Shown piece by piece: positions 35,888-45,400 of a stretch of 64,000 nucleotides of DNA; the first letter of the stretch is position 1, and every line of letters starts with the position of its first letter. The stretch is from Psychroserpens sp. (GTDB lineage: Bacteria; Bacteroidota; Bacteroidia; Flavobacteriales; Flavobacteriaceae). The stretch is from NCBI GenBank assembly GCA_017643165.1, contig JAEPNY010000001.1:868001-932000 (forward strand). The letters are read 5' to 3'. The notes beneath the pieces are model-generated. The model did not search any database. It had not been told where the DNA came from and worked only from the letters and a program-made list of their open reading frames with translations. Position numbers and translations under genes: made by a program.

Positions 35888-36082
35888 ATGTTAATAATTC
35901 CAGTTAAAGAAGGAGAGAATATAGATAGAGCGTTAAAACGTTTCAAACGTAAGTTTGTAAGAACGACTGTAAAGAATCAATTACAAGAACGCAAGCAATT
36001 CACAAAACCTTCAGTTGCACGTAGAGCTCAAGTTCAAAAAGCGCAATACATTCAAAAACTAAGAGATCAAGAAACATTCTAA
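35888..36082 (+). CDS. rpsU: 30S ribosomal protein bS21
   Basis: 64 aa, standard length and composition: MLIIPVKEGENIDRALKRFKR, then basic KQFTKPSVARRAQVQKAQYIQKL. The frame is open upstream to 35849, but that would start inside the -7 box; the strong SD fixes the start at 35888. bS21 binds near the 3' end of 16S rRNA. It has its own promoter and terminator, so it is a single-gene unit. Confidence 0.96.
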   Translation: MLIIPVKEGENIDRALKRFKRKFVRTTVKNQLQERKQFTKPSVARRAQVQKAQYIQKLRDQETF

Positions 36083-36102
36083 GTGATGTTTACTCAAAAT
36101 AA

Positions 36103-36136
36103 TGATCCTGTTCGAAAGAGCAGGATCTTTTTTTTG
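36103..36136 (+). terminator. Rho-independent terminator of rpsU
   Basis: A 10-bp stem (GATCCTGTTC 36103-36112 with GAGCAGGATC 36117-36126, one G-T pair) with a GAAA tetraloop and a run of eight or more Ts. Confidence 0.92.
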
Positions 36137-36197
36137 TTCCATACCGAATGTCAATAAAAGATTGTATTTTTAAAATTGAGACCATTGAAATTGATAT

Positions 36198-37085
36198 ATG
36201 AGCTTCCAAGCATTTGCTGACTATTTATTACTTGAGAAAAATTATTCTGAATTAACACTCAAGGCTTATTTGAACGACTTAGAAGATTTTGAATTCTTTT
36301 TGTCTATAGAATTCAATGGCATGTTGATTGAAGAAGTGCAATATCAGCAAATCCGAAATTGGATTGTCAATTTAGTAGAGAGTGGTATTTCTAATCGTAG
36401 TATAAACAGAAAGATATCCTCTTTGAATTCCTATTACAAGTTTCTATTAAAAACCAAAACCATTGAGGTAAATCCACTAAGTAAGCATAAAGCTCTTAAA
36501 GTAAGTAAGAAAGTTCAAGTGCCATTTTCAGAAGAAGAAATGAAAGCGGTTATGGAAGAACTAAATAGTGTCTCTGATTTCGAAGGCCTGCGCAACCGAC
36601 TCATCATCGAATTATTTTATGCTACAGGTATACGTCGCATTGAATTAGTGAACTTAAAGCTTTCAAATATTGATCTCGCTAACAAGACTTTGAAAGTTTT
36701 AGGTAAACGAAATAAAGAACGATTCATTCCACTTATCGATACTGTCATTCTCTCAATAAAGGCATATTTAGAAGAACGGAATAAACTAGAAATCATAAAA
36801 GATGCGTCTTTTGTCTTCTTAACGAAAAAAGGGGTTAAAATTTATGAATCGCTTGTCTACAGAATAATAAATGATTATTTTAGTAAGGTTTCATCTAAAG
36901 TTAAAAGGAGTCCCCACATATTAAGGCATTCATTTGCGACTCACTTACTTAATCATGGAGCAAACCTAAACGCCGTTAAAGAACTTCTTGGTCATTCAAG
37001 TTTGGCAGCTACTCAAGTCTATACACATAATAGTATAGCTGAATTGAAAAAAGTGTATGCAAATGCACACCCGAGAAGTAAATAG
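36198..37085 (+). CDS. xerC: tyrosine recombinase, XerC/XerD-like
   Basis: 295 aa. An N-terminal SAM-like core-binding domain (about 1-88) precedes the catalytic domain with the full residue set: R146 (ATGIRRIEL), K170 (VLGKRN), H240 and R243 (HILRHSFATHLL), H266 (LGHSSLA) and nucleophile Y275. The size and chromosomal housekeeping context favour the Xer dimer-resolution enzyme over an integron or phage integrase. Which Xer partner it is cannot be decided from sequence alone. It is followed 29 nt later by hpf. Confidence 0.9.
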   Translation: MSFQAFADYLLLEKNYSELTLKAYLNDLEDFEFFLSIEFNGMLIEEVQYQQIRNWIVNLVESGISNRSINRKISSLNSYYKFLLKTKTIEVNPLSKHKALKVSKKVQVPFSEEEMKAVMEELNSVSDFEGLRNRLIIELFYATGIRRIELVNLKLSNIDLANKTLKVLGKRNKERFIPLIDTVILSIKAYLEERNKLEIIKDASFVFLTKKGVKIYESLVYRIINDYFSKVSSKVKRSPHILRHSFATHLLNHGANLNAVKELLGHSSLAATQVYTHNSIAELKKVYANAHPRSK

Positions 37086-37114
37086 AATATTGTCTAACCC
37101 GTAAACGAAGAATT

Positions 37115-37417
37115 ATGAAGGTAAACACGCAATCGGTAAATTTCACAGCAGACAAAAAACTAATTGATTTCATTCAGAAACGAATGGATAAGTTAGAATT
37201 GTTTTATGACAAGGTCATTCAAGCCAACGTGTATTTGAAGGTCGAAAATACAAGTGATAAAGAAAACAAAATCTTTGAAACTCGATTAGAAGTGCCAGGA
37301 GATAGTTTTATAGTTAAAAAACAGTGTAAAACATTTGAGGAAGGCACCGATGCAGCCGTTTCATCATTAGAAAGACAGCTCAAAAAGCGAAAACAAAAAT
37401 TGAGAGCCCATATCTAA
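37115..37417 (+). CDS. hpf: ribosome hibernation-promoting factor (HPF/RaiA)
   Basis: 100 aa, the short form without the C-terminal dimerisation domain. It has the family beta-alpha fold: VNFTADKKLIDFIQKRMDKLELFYD, ANVYLKVENTSDKENKIFETRLEVPG and a basic end KRKQKLRAHI. HPF binds the decoding centre of idle ribosomes. It sits between xerC and the tRNA-tuf operon. Confidence 0.92.
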   Translation: MKVNTQSVNFTADKKLIDFIQKRMDKLELFYDKVIQANVYLKVENTSDKENKIFETRLEVPGDSFIVKKQCKTFEEGTDAAVSSLERQLKKRKQKLRAHI

Positions 37418-37438
37418 TAAAAATTTTCAAAAAATGTT

Positions 37439-37467
37439 TTGAATAATTAAATAAATCTTTACATTTG
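37439..37467 (+). promoter_or_regulatory. promoter of the tRNA-tuf operon
   Basis: TTG (37439-37441), 18 nt, then a perfect TACATTTG (37460-37467). It lies 52 nt before the first tRNA. Confidence 0.8.
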
Positions 37468-37468
37468 C

Positions 37469-37497
37469 AGTCCGTTAGAAATAGCGGGCTTTTTTTG
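37469..37497 (+). other. leader hairpin with U-tract (attenuator-like) at the start of the tRNA-tuf operon
   Basis: AGTCCGTT (37469-37476) can pair with AGCGGGCT (37483-37490) using three G-T pairs, and is followed by six to seven Ts. It lies at or just after the expected start point, before tRNA-Thr. It could act as an early terminator or be removed during tRNA processing. Confidence 0.45.
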
Positions 37498-37518
37498 TGA
37501 GAAAAAAGTGGTTGAAAA

Positions 37519-37592
37519 GCCGATATAGCTCAGCTGGCTAGAGCAGCTGATTTGTAATCAGCAGGTCGTGGGTTCGAGTCCCTCTATCGGCT
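37519..37592 (+). tRNA. tRNA-Thr (TGT), copy 1
   Basis: A 74-nt cloverleaf with GCCGATA/TATCGGC acceptor stem, anticodon TGT in a TTTGTAA loop and standard TTCGAGT T-loop; CCA is not encoded. It is identical to the copy at 55667-55740 and first in the tRNA-Thr/Tyr/Gly/Thr-tuf operon. Confidence 0.96.
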
Positions 37593-37639
37593 CAAGAAAA
37601 AGTCCAAAATTTGTTTTGGCAACGTTCTTTAAAAACAAT

Positions 37640-37722
37640 GGGGAGATACTCAAGCGGCCAACGAGGACAGACTGTAAATCTGTTGGTTTTTACCTTCGCA
37701 GGTTCGAATCCTGCTCTCCCCA
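37640..37722 (+). tRNA. tRNA-Tyr (GTA)
   Basis: 83 nt with the long variable arm expected of tRNA-Tyr, anticodon GTA in CTGTAAA, and acceptor stem GGGGAGA/TCTCCCC. CCA is not encoded. Confidence 0.95.
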
Positions 37723-37762
37723 CTTTTATTTAAAACCTTTAACTGTTTATTCAGTTATAAAA

Positions 37763-37835
37763 GCGGGAGTAGCTCAGTTGGTAGAGCGTCAGCCTTCCAA
37801 GCTGAATGTCGCCGGTTCGAACCCGGTCTCCCGCT
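37763..37835 (+). tRNA. tRNA-Gly (TCC)
   Basis: 73 nt, acceptor GCGGGAG/CTCCCGC, anticodon TCC in a CTTCCAA loop between paired TCAGC and GCTGA. CCA is not encoded. Confidence 0.95.
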
Positions 37836-37902
37836 CAATTTAAATTGACCTTGTGTTAGTTTAAATAGAGGCAAACGTTTCTATTAAGAAAACAACCTTT
37901 AA

Positions 37903-37975
37903 AGCCGGTGTAGCTCAGGGGTAGAGCGTTTCCTTGGTAAGGAAGAGGTCACGAGTTCAAATCTCGTCATTGGCT
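37903..37975 (+). tRNA. tRNA-Thr (GGT)
   Basis: 73 nt, acceptor GCCGGTG/CATTGGC (two G-T pairs), anticodon GGT in TTGGTAA. It lies 58 nt before tuf, completing the conserved tRNA-tuf arrangement. Confidence 0.95.
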
Positions 37976-38033
37976 CTTTTAGTTTGAATATTAAATTGAA
38001 CACTAATATAAATTAAGATTAAATAAATTAAAC

Positions 38034-39221
38034 ATGGCAAAGGCAACTTTTGATCGTTCAAAACCACACCTTAACATAGGTACAATTGGACACGTAGATC
38101 ACGGTAAAACAACTTTAACTGCTGCTATTACTAAAGTATTAGCTGATGCAGGTTTATCTGAAGCTAGAGATTTCGATACTATCGATAACGCTCCAGAAGA
38201 GAAAGAAAGAGGTATTACAATTAATACTGCACACGTAGAGTATCAAACTAAGAATCGTCACTACGCACACGTTGACTGTCCAGGTCACGCGGATTACGTA
38301 AAGAACATGGTTACTGGTGCTGCTCAAATGGATGGTGCTATTTTAGTTGTAGCTGCTACAGACGGACCAATGCCACAAACTCGTGAGCACATCCTTTTAG
38401 GACGTCAGGTAGGTATTCCACGTATCGTTGTATTCATGAATAAAGTGGATATGGTTGATGATGACGAGTTATTAGAATTAGTAGAAATGGAAATCAGAGA
38501 CTTATTATCGTTCTACGAGTACGATGGAGATAATGGTCCTGTAATCGCAGGATCTGCTTTAGGTGCACTTAACGGTGAGCAAAAGTGGGTTGATACAGTA
38601 TTAGAATTAATGGAAGCTGTAGATTCATGGATTGAAGAGCCAGTTCGTGATATGGACAAGCCTTTCTTAATGCCAATTGAAGATGTATTCTCAATTACTG
38701 GTCGTGGAACTGTTGCTACAGGTCGTATCGAAACTGGTGTTGCTAATACAGGTGATCCTGTTGAGATCATTGGTATGGGAGCTGAGAAATTAACATCTAC
38801 TATTACTGGTATTGAGATGTTCCGTCAAATCCTTGATAGAGGAGAAGCTGGTGATAACGCTGGTATCTTATTAAGAGGTATTGAGAAAACTCAAATCTCT
38901 AGAGGTATGGTAATCACTAAGCCAGGATCTGTAACACCACACGCTAAATTTAAAGCTGAGGTTTATATCCTTAAGAAAGAAGAAGGTGGACGTCACACTC
39001 CATTCCATAACAACTACCGTCCACAGTTCTACGTACGTACAACTGACGTAACAGGAAACATTGGTCTTCCTGATGGAGTTGAAATGGTAATGCCTGGAGA
39101 TAACCTTACTATCACTGTTGAATTAATTCAGCCTATCGCAATGAACGTTGGTTTACGTTTCGCGATTCGTGAAGGTGGTAGAACAGTAGGTGCTGGTCAG
39201 GTTACTGAAATTTTAGACTAA
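38034..39221 (+). CDS. tuf: elongation factor Tu
   Basis: 395 aa, standard length. It carries aminoacyl-tRNA to the ribosome with GTP. Motifs: GHVDHGKTT (19-27), the effector [29 protein letters not shown] and SALGALNG. Domains 2 and 3 follow with the usual ends ([18 protein letters not shown]). Codon use is clearly optimised compared with neighbours, as expected of a highly expressed gene. Only one tuf is seen here. Confidence 0.98.
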   Translation: MAKATFDRSKPHLNIGTIGHVDHGKTTLTAAITKVLADAGLSEARDFDTIDNAPEEKERGITINTAHVEYQTKNRHYAHVDCPGHADYVKNMVTGAAQMDGAILVVAATDGPMPQTREHILLGRQVGIPRIVVFMNKVDMVDDDELLELVEMEIRDLLSFYEYDGDNGPVIAGSALGALNGEQKWVDTVLELMEAVDSWIEEPVRDMDKPFLMPIEDVFSITGRGTVATGRIETGVANTGDPVEIIGMGAEKLTSTITGIEMFRQILDRGEAGDNAGILLRGIEKTQISRGMVITKPGSVTPHAKFKAEVYILKKEEGGRHTPFHNNYRPQFYVRTTDVTGNIGLPDGVEMVMPGDNLTITVELIQPIAMNVGLRFAIREGGRTVGAGQVTEILD

Positions 39222-39245
39222 ATATTTATTAAATAAATATTAATT

Positions 39246-39273
39246 AAGGTGTCTTGTTTTTGCAAGACGCCTT
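39246..39273 (+). other. hairpin between tuf and tRNA-Trp
   Basis: AAGGTGTCTTG (39246-39256) pairs with CAAGACGCCTT (39263-39273, one G-T pair), an 11-bp stem with a short T-rich loop. The following tract (GATTTATATTT) is only partly T-rich, so it may be a weak terminator or an mRNA 3' end that still lets tRNA-Trp and secE be transcribed. Confidence 0.6.
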
Positions 39274-39284
39274 GATTTATATTT

Positions 39285-39357
39285 ACGGGTTTAGCTCAGT
39301 TGGTAGAGCACTGGTCTCCAAAACCAGGTGTCGGGAGTTCGAGTCTCTCAACCCGTG
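39285..39357 (+). tRNA. tRNA-Trp (CCA)
   Basis: 73 nt, acceptor ACGGGTT/AACCCGT, anticodon CCA in CTCCAAA, G discriminator. It lies 14 nt before secE, an arrangement typical of Bacteroidota. Confidence 0.95.
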
Positions 39358-39371
39358 CAAAAGCAAAACAA

Positions 39372-39566
39372 ATGGCAGGAATTGTAAGTTATATAAAAGA
39401 ATCGTTTGACGAGTTAAAGAATAATGTGTCATGGCCAGCATGGTCAGAAGCACAAAGCTTAACCGTTTTAGTAGCTGTATTTTCAATCATATTCTCATTA
39501 GCTATTTGGGGAGTAGATACTGTATTTAGTAGAGTCATTAAGGCCTACTTTGATTTAATGGTCTAA
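39372..39566 (+). CDS. secE: preprotein translocase subunit SecE
   Basis: 64 aa. The start at 39372 is chosen because upstream in-frame codons lie within tRNA-Trp. The amphipathic helix (YIKESFDELKNNVSWPAWSEAQ) carries the conserved WP element, followed by one transmembrane helix (about 30-50). SecE clamps SecY in the translocon. It is 17 nt before nusG. Confidence 0.95.
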   Translation: MAGIVSYIKESFDELKNNVSWPAWSEAQSLTVLVAVFSIIFSLAIWGVDTVFSRVIKAYFDLMV

Positions 39567-39583
39567 AAAAATACTGAAGGATA

Positions 39584-40141
39584 ATGTCAGAGACAAGTGG
39601 AAATAAAAAATGGTATGTTGTTCGTGCAGTAAGCGGTCAAGAAAATAAGATCAAAACTTATATTGAGAATGAGATTTCTCGATTAGGTTTGGAAGATTAT
39701 GTTGATCAAGTACTAGTACCAACAGAAAAGGTGATTCAAATTCGTAATGGAAAGAAAATAAACAAAGAACGTGTTTATTTCCCAGGATACATTATGATAC
39801 AAGCAAACCTTAGTGGTGAGATTCCTCATATCATTAAATCTATTACCAATGTTATCGGGTTTTTAGGAGAAACTAAAGGCGGAGATCCTGTGCCACTAAG
39901 ACCTTCTGAAGTAAACAGAATGTTAGGTAAAGTAGATGAATTAGCTGTAGAAGCAGATGCCAATATTGCAATTCCATATACAATAGGAGAAACTGTAAAA
40001 GTAATCGATGGTCCATTCAATGGATTTGATGGAACTATCGAAAAGATAAATGAAGAAAAGCGTAAGCTAGAGGTAATGGTTAAGATTTTCGGAAGAAAGA
40101 CACCATTAGAATTAAGCTATATGCAAGTTGAAAAAGTATAA
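39584..40141 (+). CDS. nusG: transcription termination/antitermination protein NusG
   Basis: 185 aa. The NGN domain starts KKWYVVRAVSGQENKIKTYIE, and YFPGYIMIQ and the KOW domain (VKVIDGPFNGFDGTIEKINEEKRKLEVMV, about 128-156) follow. It binds RNA polymerase, linking it to ribosomes or Rho. It is part of the secE-nusG-rplK string. Confidence 0.97.
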   Translation: MSETSGNKKWYVVRAVSGQENKIKTYIENEISRLGLEDYVDQVLVPTEKVIQIRNGKKINKERVYFPGYIMIQANLSGEIPHIIKSITNVIGFLGETKGGDPVPLRPSEVNRMLGKVDELAVEADANIAIPYTIGETVKVIDGPFNGFDGTIEKINEEKRKLEVMVKIFGRKTPLELSYMQVEKV

Positions 40142-40164
40142 TAATTGTTACACTTATATAGATA

Positions 40165-40199
40165 GTATGTCTTTTTAGCTTCCACTTTAGGAGACATGC
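40165..40199 (+). other. leader hairpin before rplK
   Basis: GTATGTCT (40165-40172) pairs with AGACATGC (40192-40199), 8 bp with one T-G pair and a 19-nt loop, in the 76-nt nusG-rplK spacer. The L11-L1 operon is repressed by L1 binding its own leader in other bacteria; this hairpin is a candidate for that control, but it was not compared with the 23S L1 site. Confidence 0.4.
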
Positions 40200-40217
40200 A
40201 AAACTAAAATTTTTAAA

Positions 40218-40658
40218 ATGGCAAAAGAATTAGGTAAAGTAGTTAAATTACAAGTTCGGGGAGGTGCTGCGAATCCGTCGCCACCGGTTGGACCCGCTTT
40301 AGGAGCTGCTGGAGTTAATATCATGGAATTTTGTAAGCAATTCAATGCCAGAACTCAGGATAAACCTGGTAAAGTTCTTCCGGTAGTGATTTCCGTTTAC
40401 AAAGACAAGTCATTCGACTTTGTTATTAAAACTCCTCCAGCTGCAGTACAATTATTGGAAGCGGCCAAAGTAAAAAAAGGATCTGGTGAACCGAACAGAA
40501 AGAAAGTAGCAAAAGTAACTTGGGATCAAGTGAAAGCTATCGCAGAAGACAAAATGCAAGATTTAAATGCGTTTAACGTGAATTCTGCAATGAAGATGGT
40601 TGCAGGAACTGCACGATCTATGGGTATCACAGTTAAAGGTGGTGAAGCACCAAACTAA
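40218..40658 (+). CDS. rplK: 50S ribosomal protein uL11
   Basis: 146 aa. The N-terminal domain includes [29 protein letters not shown] with the family's proline/glycine-rich segment, and the C-terminal rRNA-binding domain ends [11 protein letters not shown]11 forms the GTPase-associated centre with 23S rRNA and is the stringent-response sensor site for RelA-type enzymes. It lies 12 nt before rplA. Confidence 0.97.
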   Translation: MAKELGKVVKLQVRGGAANPSPPVGPALGAAGVNIMEFCKQFNARTQDKPGKVLPVVISVYKDKSFDFVIKTPPAAVQLLEAAKVKKGSGEPNRKKVAKVTWDQVKAIAEDKMQDLNAFNVNSAMKMVAGTARSMGITVKGGEAPN

Positions 40659-40670
40659 AAAATTTTTGAA

Positions 40671-41360
40671 ATGGCAAGAATATCAAAAAAGAGAAAAGAA
40701 GCTATAGCTAAAGTAGAGAAGAATAAATTATATTCTCTTGAAGAGGCTTCAGCATTATTAAAGGAAATTACCTACACAAAATTTGATGCCTCTGTTGATT
40801 TAGCAGTTCGTTTAGGAGTTGATCCAAGAAAAGCTAATCAGATGGTAAGAGGTGTTGTTTCACTTCCTCACGGAACTGGTAAAGACATGAAAGTGTTAGC
40901 ATTAGTTACACCAGATAAGGAAGAAGAAGCAAAAGCTGCTGGTGCAGATTACGTAGGTTTAGATGAGTACCTAGACAAAATCAAAGGTGGTTGGACAGAT
41001 GTTGACGTTATCGTTACAATGCCAGCTATCATGGGTAAACTAGGTCCTTTAGGTAGAGTATTAGGTCCGAGAGGATTAATGCCAAACCCAAAGACTGGAA
41101 CAGTAACTATGGATGTAGCAAAAGCAGTATCTGAAGTAAAAGCTGGTAAGATTGATTTTAAAGTAGACAAAACAGGTATTGTGCACGCTCCAATTGGAAA
41201 GGCGTCCTTCAGTACTGAAAAAATCGTTGGTAACGCCAATGAGTTACTTTCAACTTTAAATAAGTTAAAACCAACTGCAGCAAAAGGTGTTTATATGAAG
41301 TCTATTTATATGTCTAGCACCATGAGCCCAAGTATTGCAATTGATCCTAAATTTAGTTAA
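40671..41360 (+). CDS. rplA: 50S ribosomal protein uL1
   Basis: 229 aa, standard length. Conserved: [25 protein letters not shown], then [10 protein letters not shown] and [19 protein letters not shown]. It forms the L1 stalk and in other bacteria represses translation of the rplKA mRNA. It lies 12 nt after rplK. Confidence 0.97.
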   Translation: MARISKKRKEAIAKVEKNKLYSLEEASALLKEITYTKFDASVDLAVRLGVDPRKANQMVRGVVSLPHGTGKDMKVLALVTPDKEEEAKAAGADYVGLDEYLDKIKGGWTDVDVIVTMPAIMGKLGPLGRVLGPRGLMPNPKTGTVTMDVAKAVSEVKAGKIDFKVDKTGIVHAPIGKASFSTEKIVGNANELLSTLNKLKPTAAKGVYMKSIYMSSTMSPSIAIDPKFS

Positions 41361-41380
41361 GTAGTTAAATCTTTAGTATT

Positions 41381-41902
41381 ATGACAAGAGAAGAAAAATC
41401 ACAAGTAATTGAAGAGTTAACTGCCCAATTAGCAGATAGTGACAATATTTATTTAACAGATATATCTGGCTTAAATGCAGGAACTACTTCAGACTTACGT
41501 CGTGCATGTTATAAAGCGAACGTAAAGTTAAACGTTGTAAAAAATACATTATTAACGAAAGCAATGGAAGCCTCTGATAAAGATTTCGGAGAGTTACCAA
41601 CGGTTTTGAAAGGTAACACGTCTGTAATGTATTCAGAAACTGGTAATGCTCCAGCCAAAGTAATCAAGAACTTCCGTAAAAAGTCTGAAAAGCCTTTATT
41701 AAAAGGTGCTTTTATTGAAGAAGCAATTTACATTGGTGATGATCAATTAGACACTTTAGTAGATATCAAGTCTAGAGAAGAGTTAATTGGTGAGATTATT
41801 ACCTTATTACAATCGCCAGCTAAGAATGTTATTTCAGCACTTAAATCGAGTGGTGGAACAATCGCTGGAATTGTTAAAACTTTATCCGAGAAAGAAGGAT
41901 AA
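41381..41902 (+). CDS. rplJ: 50S ribosomal protein uL10
   Basis: 173 aa. Begins TREEKSQVIEELTAQLADSD and has the RACYKANVKLNVVKNTLLTKA segment that binds 23S rRNA; the C-terminal helix carries L7/L12 dimers. Only 20 nt separate it from rplA, leaving no room for the long L10 leader structure known in other phyla. Confidence 0.97.
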   Translation: MTREEKSQVIEELTAQLADSDNIYLTDISGLNAGTTSDLRRACYKANVKLNVVKNTLLTKAMEASDKDFGELPTVLKGNTSVMYSETGNAPAKVIKNFRKKSEKPLLKGAFIEEAIYIGDDQLDTLVDIKSREELIGEIITLLQSPAKNVISALKSSGGTIAGIVKTLSEKEG

Positions 41903-41962
41903 TCAAATAAGTACGCACTTAAAACAAATTATATTTAATTAAAATTATTAAAACGATAGAAA

Positions 41963-42340
41963 ATGGCAGATTTAAAAGATTTCGCAGAACAATTAGTTAA
42001 TTTAACTGTAAAAGAAGTTAATGAATTAGCTACAATATTAAAAGACGAATATGGTATCGAACCAGCAGCAGCAGCAGTAGCAGTAGCAGCAGGTGGCGGA
42101 GCAGCAGGTGGAGACGCAGCTGAAGAAAAATCAGAATTCGACGTAATCCTTAAAGCAGCAGGTGGTTCTAAATTAGCTGTTGTAAAATTAGTTAAAGAAT
42201 TAACTGGTTTAGGATTAAAAGAAGCTAAAGGTTTAGTAGACGAAGCACCAAGCCCAATCAAAGAAGGTGTTGCTAAAGACGAAGCAGAAGCTCTAAAATC
42301 TCAATTAGAGGAAGCAGGAGCAGAGGTTGAGCTTAAGTAA
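41963..42340 (+). CDS. rplL: 50S ribosomal protein bL12 (L7/L12)
   Basis: 125 aa. The N-terminal dimer helices ([24 protein letters not shown]) join an Ala/Gly-rich hinge (about 34-52) to the C-terminal factor-binding domain ([32 protein letters not shown]). It recruits translation GTPases. The 60-nt rplJ-rplL spacer is followed by a strong hairpin after the stop. Confidence 0.97.
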   Translation: MADLKDFAEQLVNLTVKEVNELATILKDEYGIEPAAAAVAVAAGGGAAGGDAAEEKSEFDVILKAAGGSKLAVVKLVKELTGLGLKEAKGLVDEAPSPIKEGVAKDEAEALKSQLEEAGAEVELK

Positions 42341-42362
42341 GCTTAACAAACCTACAAATTAT

Positions 42363-42405
42363 GGTTTAGGTCTTCCGAGTCGCTCGGAATGACCTAGACC
42401 CTTTT
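42363..42405 (+). terminator. long hairpin in the rplL-rpoB spacer (attenuator or processing site)
   Basis: A 17-bp imperfect stem (42363-42379 with 42383-42400, one bulge and a G-T pair) with a 3-nt loop is followed by CTTTTG. A partial terminator or RNase III site between rplL and rpoB is known in enterobacteria and would set the ratio of ribosomal protein to RNA polymerase. Confidence 0.6.
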
Positions 42406-42464
42406 GTGTATAAAAAGGTACACAAATAAACAAGTTATTTTTTTAATCAAAATCTCGTTCATCG

Positions 42465-45400
42465 ATGTTAGCAAATACAGCTGAAAGATTAAATTTCTCT
42501 TCCATAGTAAATAGAACGGAATACCCAGATTTCCTGGATATCCAGATCAAATCCTTCCAGGATTTTTTCCAGTTAGAGACAAAATCAGAAGAAAGAGGAA
42601 ATGAAGGTCTGTATAATACCTTTATGGAAAACTTTCCAATTACAGATACACGTAACCAATTTGTATTAGAGTTCTTGGATTATTTTATTGATCCACCTCG
42701 ATACACAATTGAAGAATGTATCGAAAGAGGTTTAACCTATAGCGTGCCATTAAAAGCGCGTTTAAAATTATATTGTACAGATCCAGAACACGAAGATTTT
42801 GAGACCATAGTACAAGATGTATATTTAGGGACTATCCCTTATATGACACCTAGTGGTACCTTCTGTATCAATGGTGCAGAGCGTGTAGTTGTTTCGCAAT
42901 TACATAGATCTCCAGGAGTATTCTTTAGCCAATCATTCCACGCGAATGGTACTAAATTATATTCTGCTCGAGTAATTCCTTTTAAAGGATCTTGGATTGA
43001 ATTCGCAACAGATATCAACCAAGTAATGTACGCTTACATTGATAGAAAGAAGAAATTACCAGTTACAACATTATTTAGAGCTATTGGTTTTGAGCGTGAT
43101 AAAGATATCTTAGAGATTTTCGATCTTGCTGAAGAAGTGAAAGTGTCTAAGTCTGGTCTTAAGAAAGTGATAGGAAGAAAGCTAGCCGCTCGTGTTCTTA
43201 ATACATGGCATGAAGATTTCGTAGATGAAGATACTGGAGAAGTTGTTTCTATCGAACGTAACGAAATCGTTCTAGACCGTGATACTGAAATTGATAAAGA
43301 TAATATTGAAGAAATCCTTGAAGCTGGTGTAAAAACAATTCTTTTACATAAAGAGACTTCACAACAAGGAGACTACGCAATTATTCACAATACATTACAA
43401 AAAGATCCAACAAACTCTGAAAAAGAGGCTGTTGAACACATCTATCGTCAATTACGTAATGCAGAGCCGCCAGATGAGGAAACTGCACGTGGAATTATCG
43501 ATAAATTATTCTTCTCTGACCAACGTTACTCACTTGGTGAAGTAGGTCGTTACAGAATGAATAAAAAATTAGGATTGGATATCGGAATGGATAAGCAAGT
43601 GCTTACTAAAGAAGATATCATTACAATCATCAAATACTTAATCGAGCTTATCAACTCTAAAGCAGAGATTGATGATATTGATCACTTATCTAACCGTCGT
43701 GTACGTACAGTAGGTGAGCAGTTATCGTCTCAGTTTGGTGTAGGTTTAGCACGTATGGCAAGAACGATCCGTGAGCGTATGAACGTTCGTGATAATGAAG
43801 TCTTCACACCAATTGATTTGATCAATGCGAAGACCTTATCATCTGTGATCAACTCGTTCTTCGGTACAAACCAGTTATCTCAATTTATGGATCAAACCAA
43901 TCCATTAGCTGAGATCACTCACAAACGTCGTTTATCGGCATTAGGTCCTGGAGGTCTTTCTAGAGAGCGTGCAGGATTCGAGGTTCGGGACGTTCACTAC
44001 ACACACTACGGAAGATTATGTCCAATTGAAACACCTGAAGGTCCGAACATTGGTCTTATTTCTTCATTATCTGTTTACGCTAAAGTAAATTCAATGGGAT
44101 TCATTGAAACACCTTATCGTAAAGCTGATAACGGTGTTGTAGATATTAAGAATGAACCTACATACTTAAGTGCTGAAGAGGAAGAAGACATGCTAATCGC
44201 ACAAGCGAATATTCGTGTTGATGATAAAGGAAAGATTGTTGAAGATAAGATTATTGCGCGTCAAGAAGGTGATTTCCCAGTAGTAGAACCTTCTAATGTT
44301 CATTACACTGATGTTGCACCAAACCAGATTGCATCTATTTCGGCATCGTTAATTCCGTTCTTAGAACATGATGATGCGAACCGTGCCTTAATGGGATCTA
44401 ACATGATGCGTCAAGCCGTTCCATTATTACGTCCAGAGTCTCCAATTGTTGGAACAGGACTAGAACGCCAGGTTGCTTCAGACTCAAGAGTATTAATTAA
44501 TGCTGAAGGTAACGGTGTGGTTGAGTATGTTGATGCAAATGAAATTGTAATCAAGTACGAACGTACAGATGAAGAGGCAATGGTTAGTTTCGATGGCGAC
44601 ACTAAGACTTATCCATTAGTGAAGTTTAGAAAAACAAACCAAGGAACATCAATAAACTTAAAGCCAATTGTAACTAAGGGTGATAAGGTTGTTCTTGGAC
44701 AAGTACTTTGTGAAGGATACGCAACGCAAAACGGTGAGTTAGCATTAGGTCGTAACATGAAAGTTGCTTTCATGCCTTGGAAAGGATATAATTTCGAGGA
44801 TGCGATCGTGATCTCTGAAAAAGTGGTTCGCGACGATATTTTCACATCGATCCACATTGATGAGTACTCATTAGAAGTAAGAGATACAAAACTTGGTAAT
44901 GAAGAGTTAACTAATGATATTCCTAACGTTTCAGAAGAGGCAACAAAAGACCTTGATGAAAATGGTATGATTAGAATTGGTGCTGAAATCAAACCAGGTG
45001 ATATTCTAATTGGTAAGATTACACCTAAAGGAGAGTCTGATCCAACACCTGAAGAAAAACTTTTACGTGCGATTTTTGGTGATAAAGCAGGAGATGTAAA
45101 AGATGCTTCACTTAAAGCATCACCTTCATTACATGGTGTAGTTATTGAGAAGAAATTATTCTCAAGAGCAATTAAAGACAAGCGTAAGAGAGCTAAAGAT
45201 AAAGAAGATATCGAAGCTCTTGAAACCATATATGATAAGAAGTTTGACGACTTACAAGCAGTATTAGTTGAAAAACTATTCGCACTTGTAAATGGTAAAA
45301 CTGCTCAAGGAATCTATAATGACCTTGGTGAGGAAATCATTCCAAAAGGGAAGAAGTATACCTTAAAAATGTTAAATGCTGTAGATGATTACACGCACTT

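Noticed and set aside
37568-37843. 91-aa ORF through the tRNA cluster
   Set aside because: It runs across tRNA-Thr, tRNA-Tyr and tRNA-Gly, so it is not a gene.
39300-39371. N-terminal extension of secE
   Set aside because: The extension lies within tRNA-Trp; the ATG at 39372 gives a standard SecE.
42458-42466. TTCATCGAT at the rpoB start as a regulator site
   Set aside because: This 9-mer also appears inside coding genes (for example in coaD and ddl), so a single copy carries little weight.
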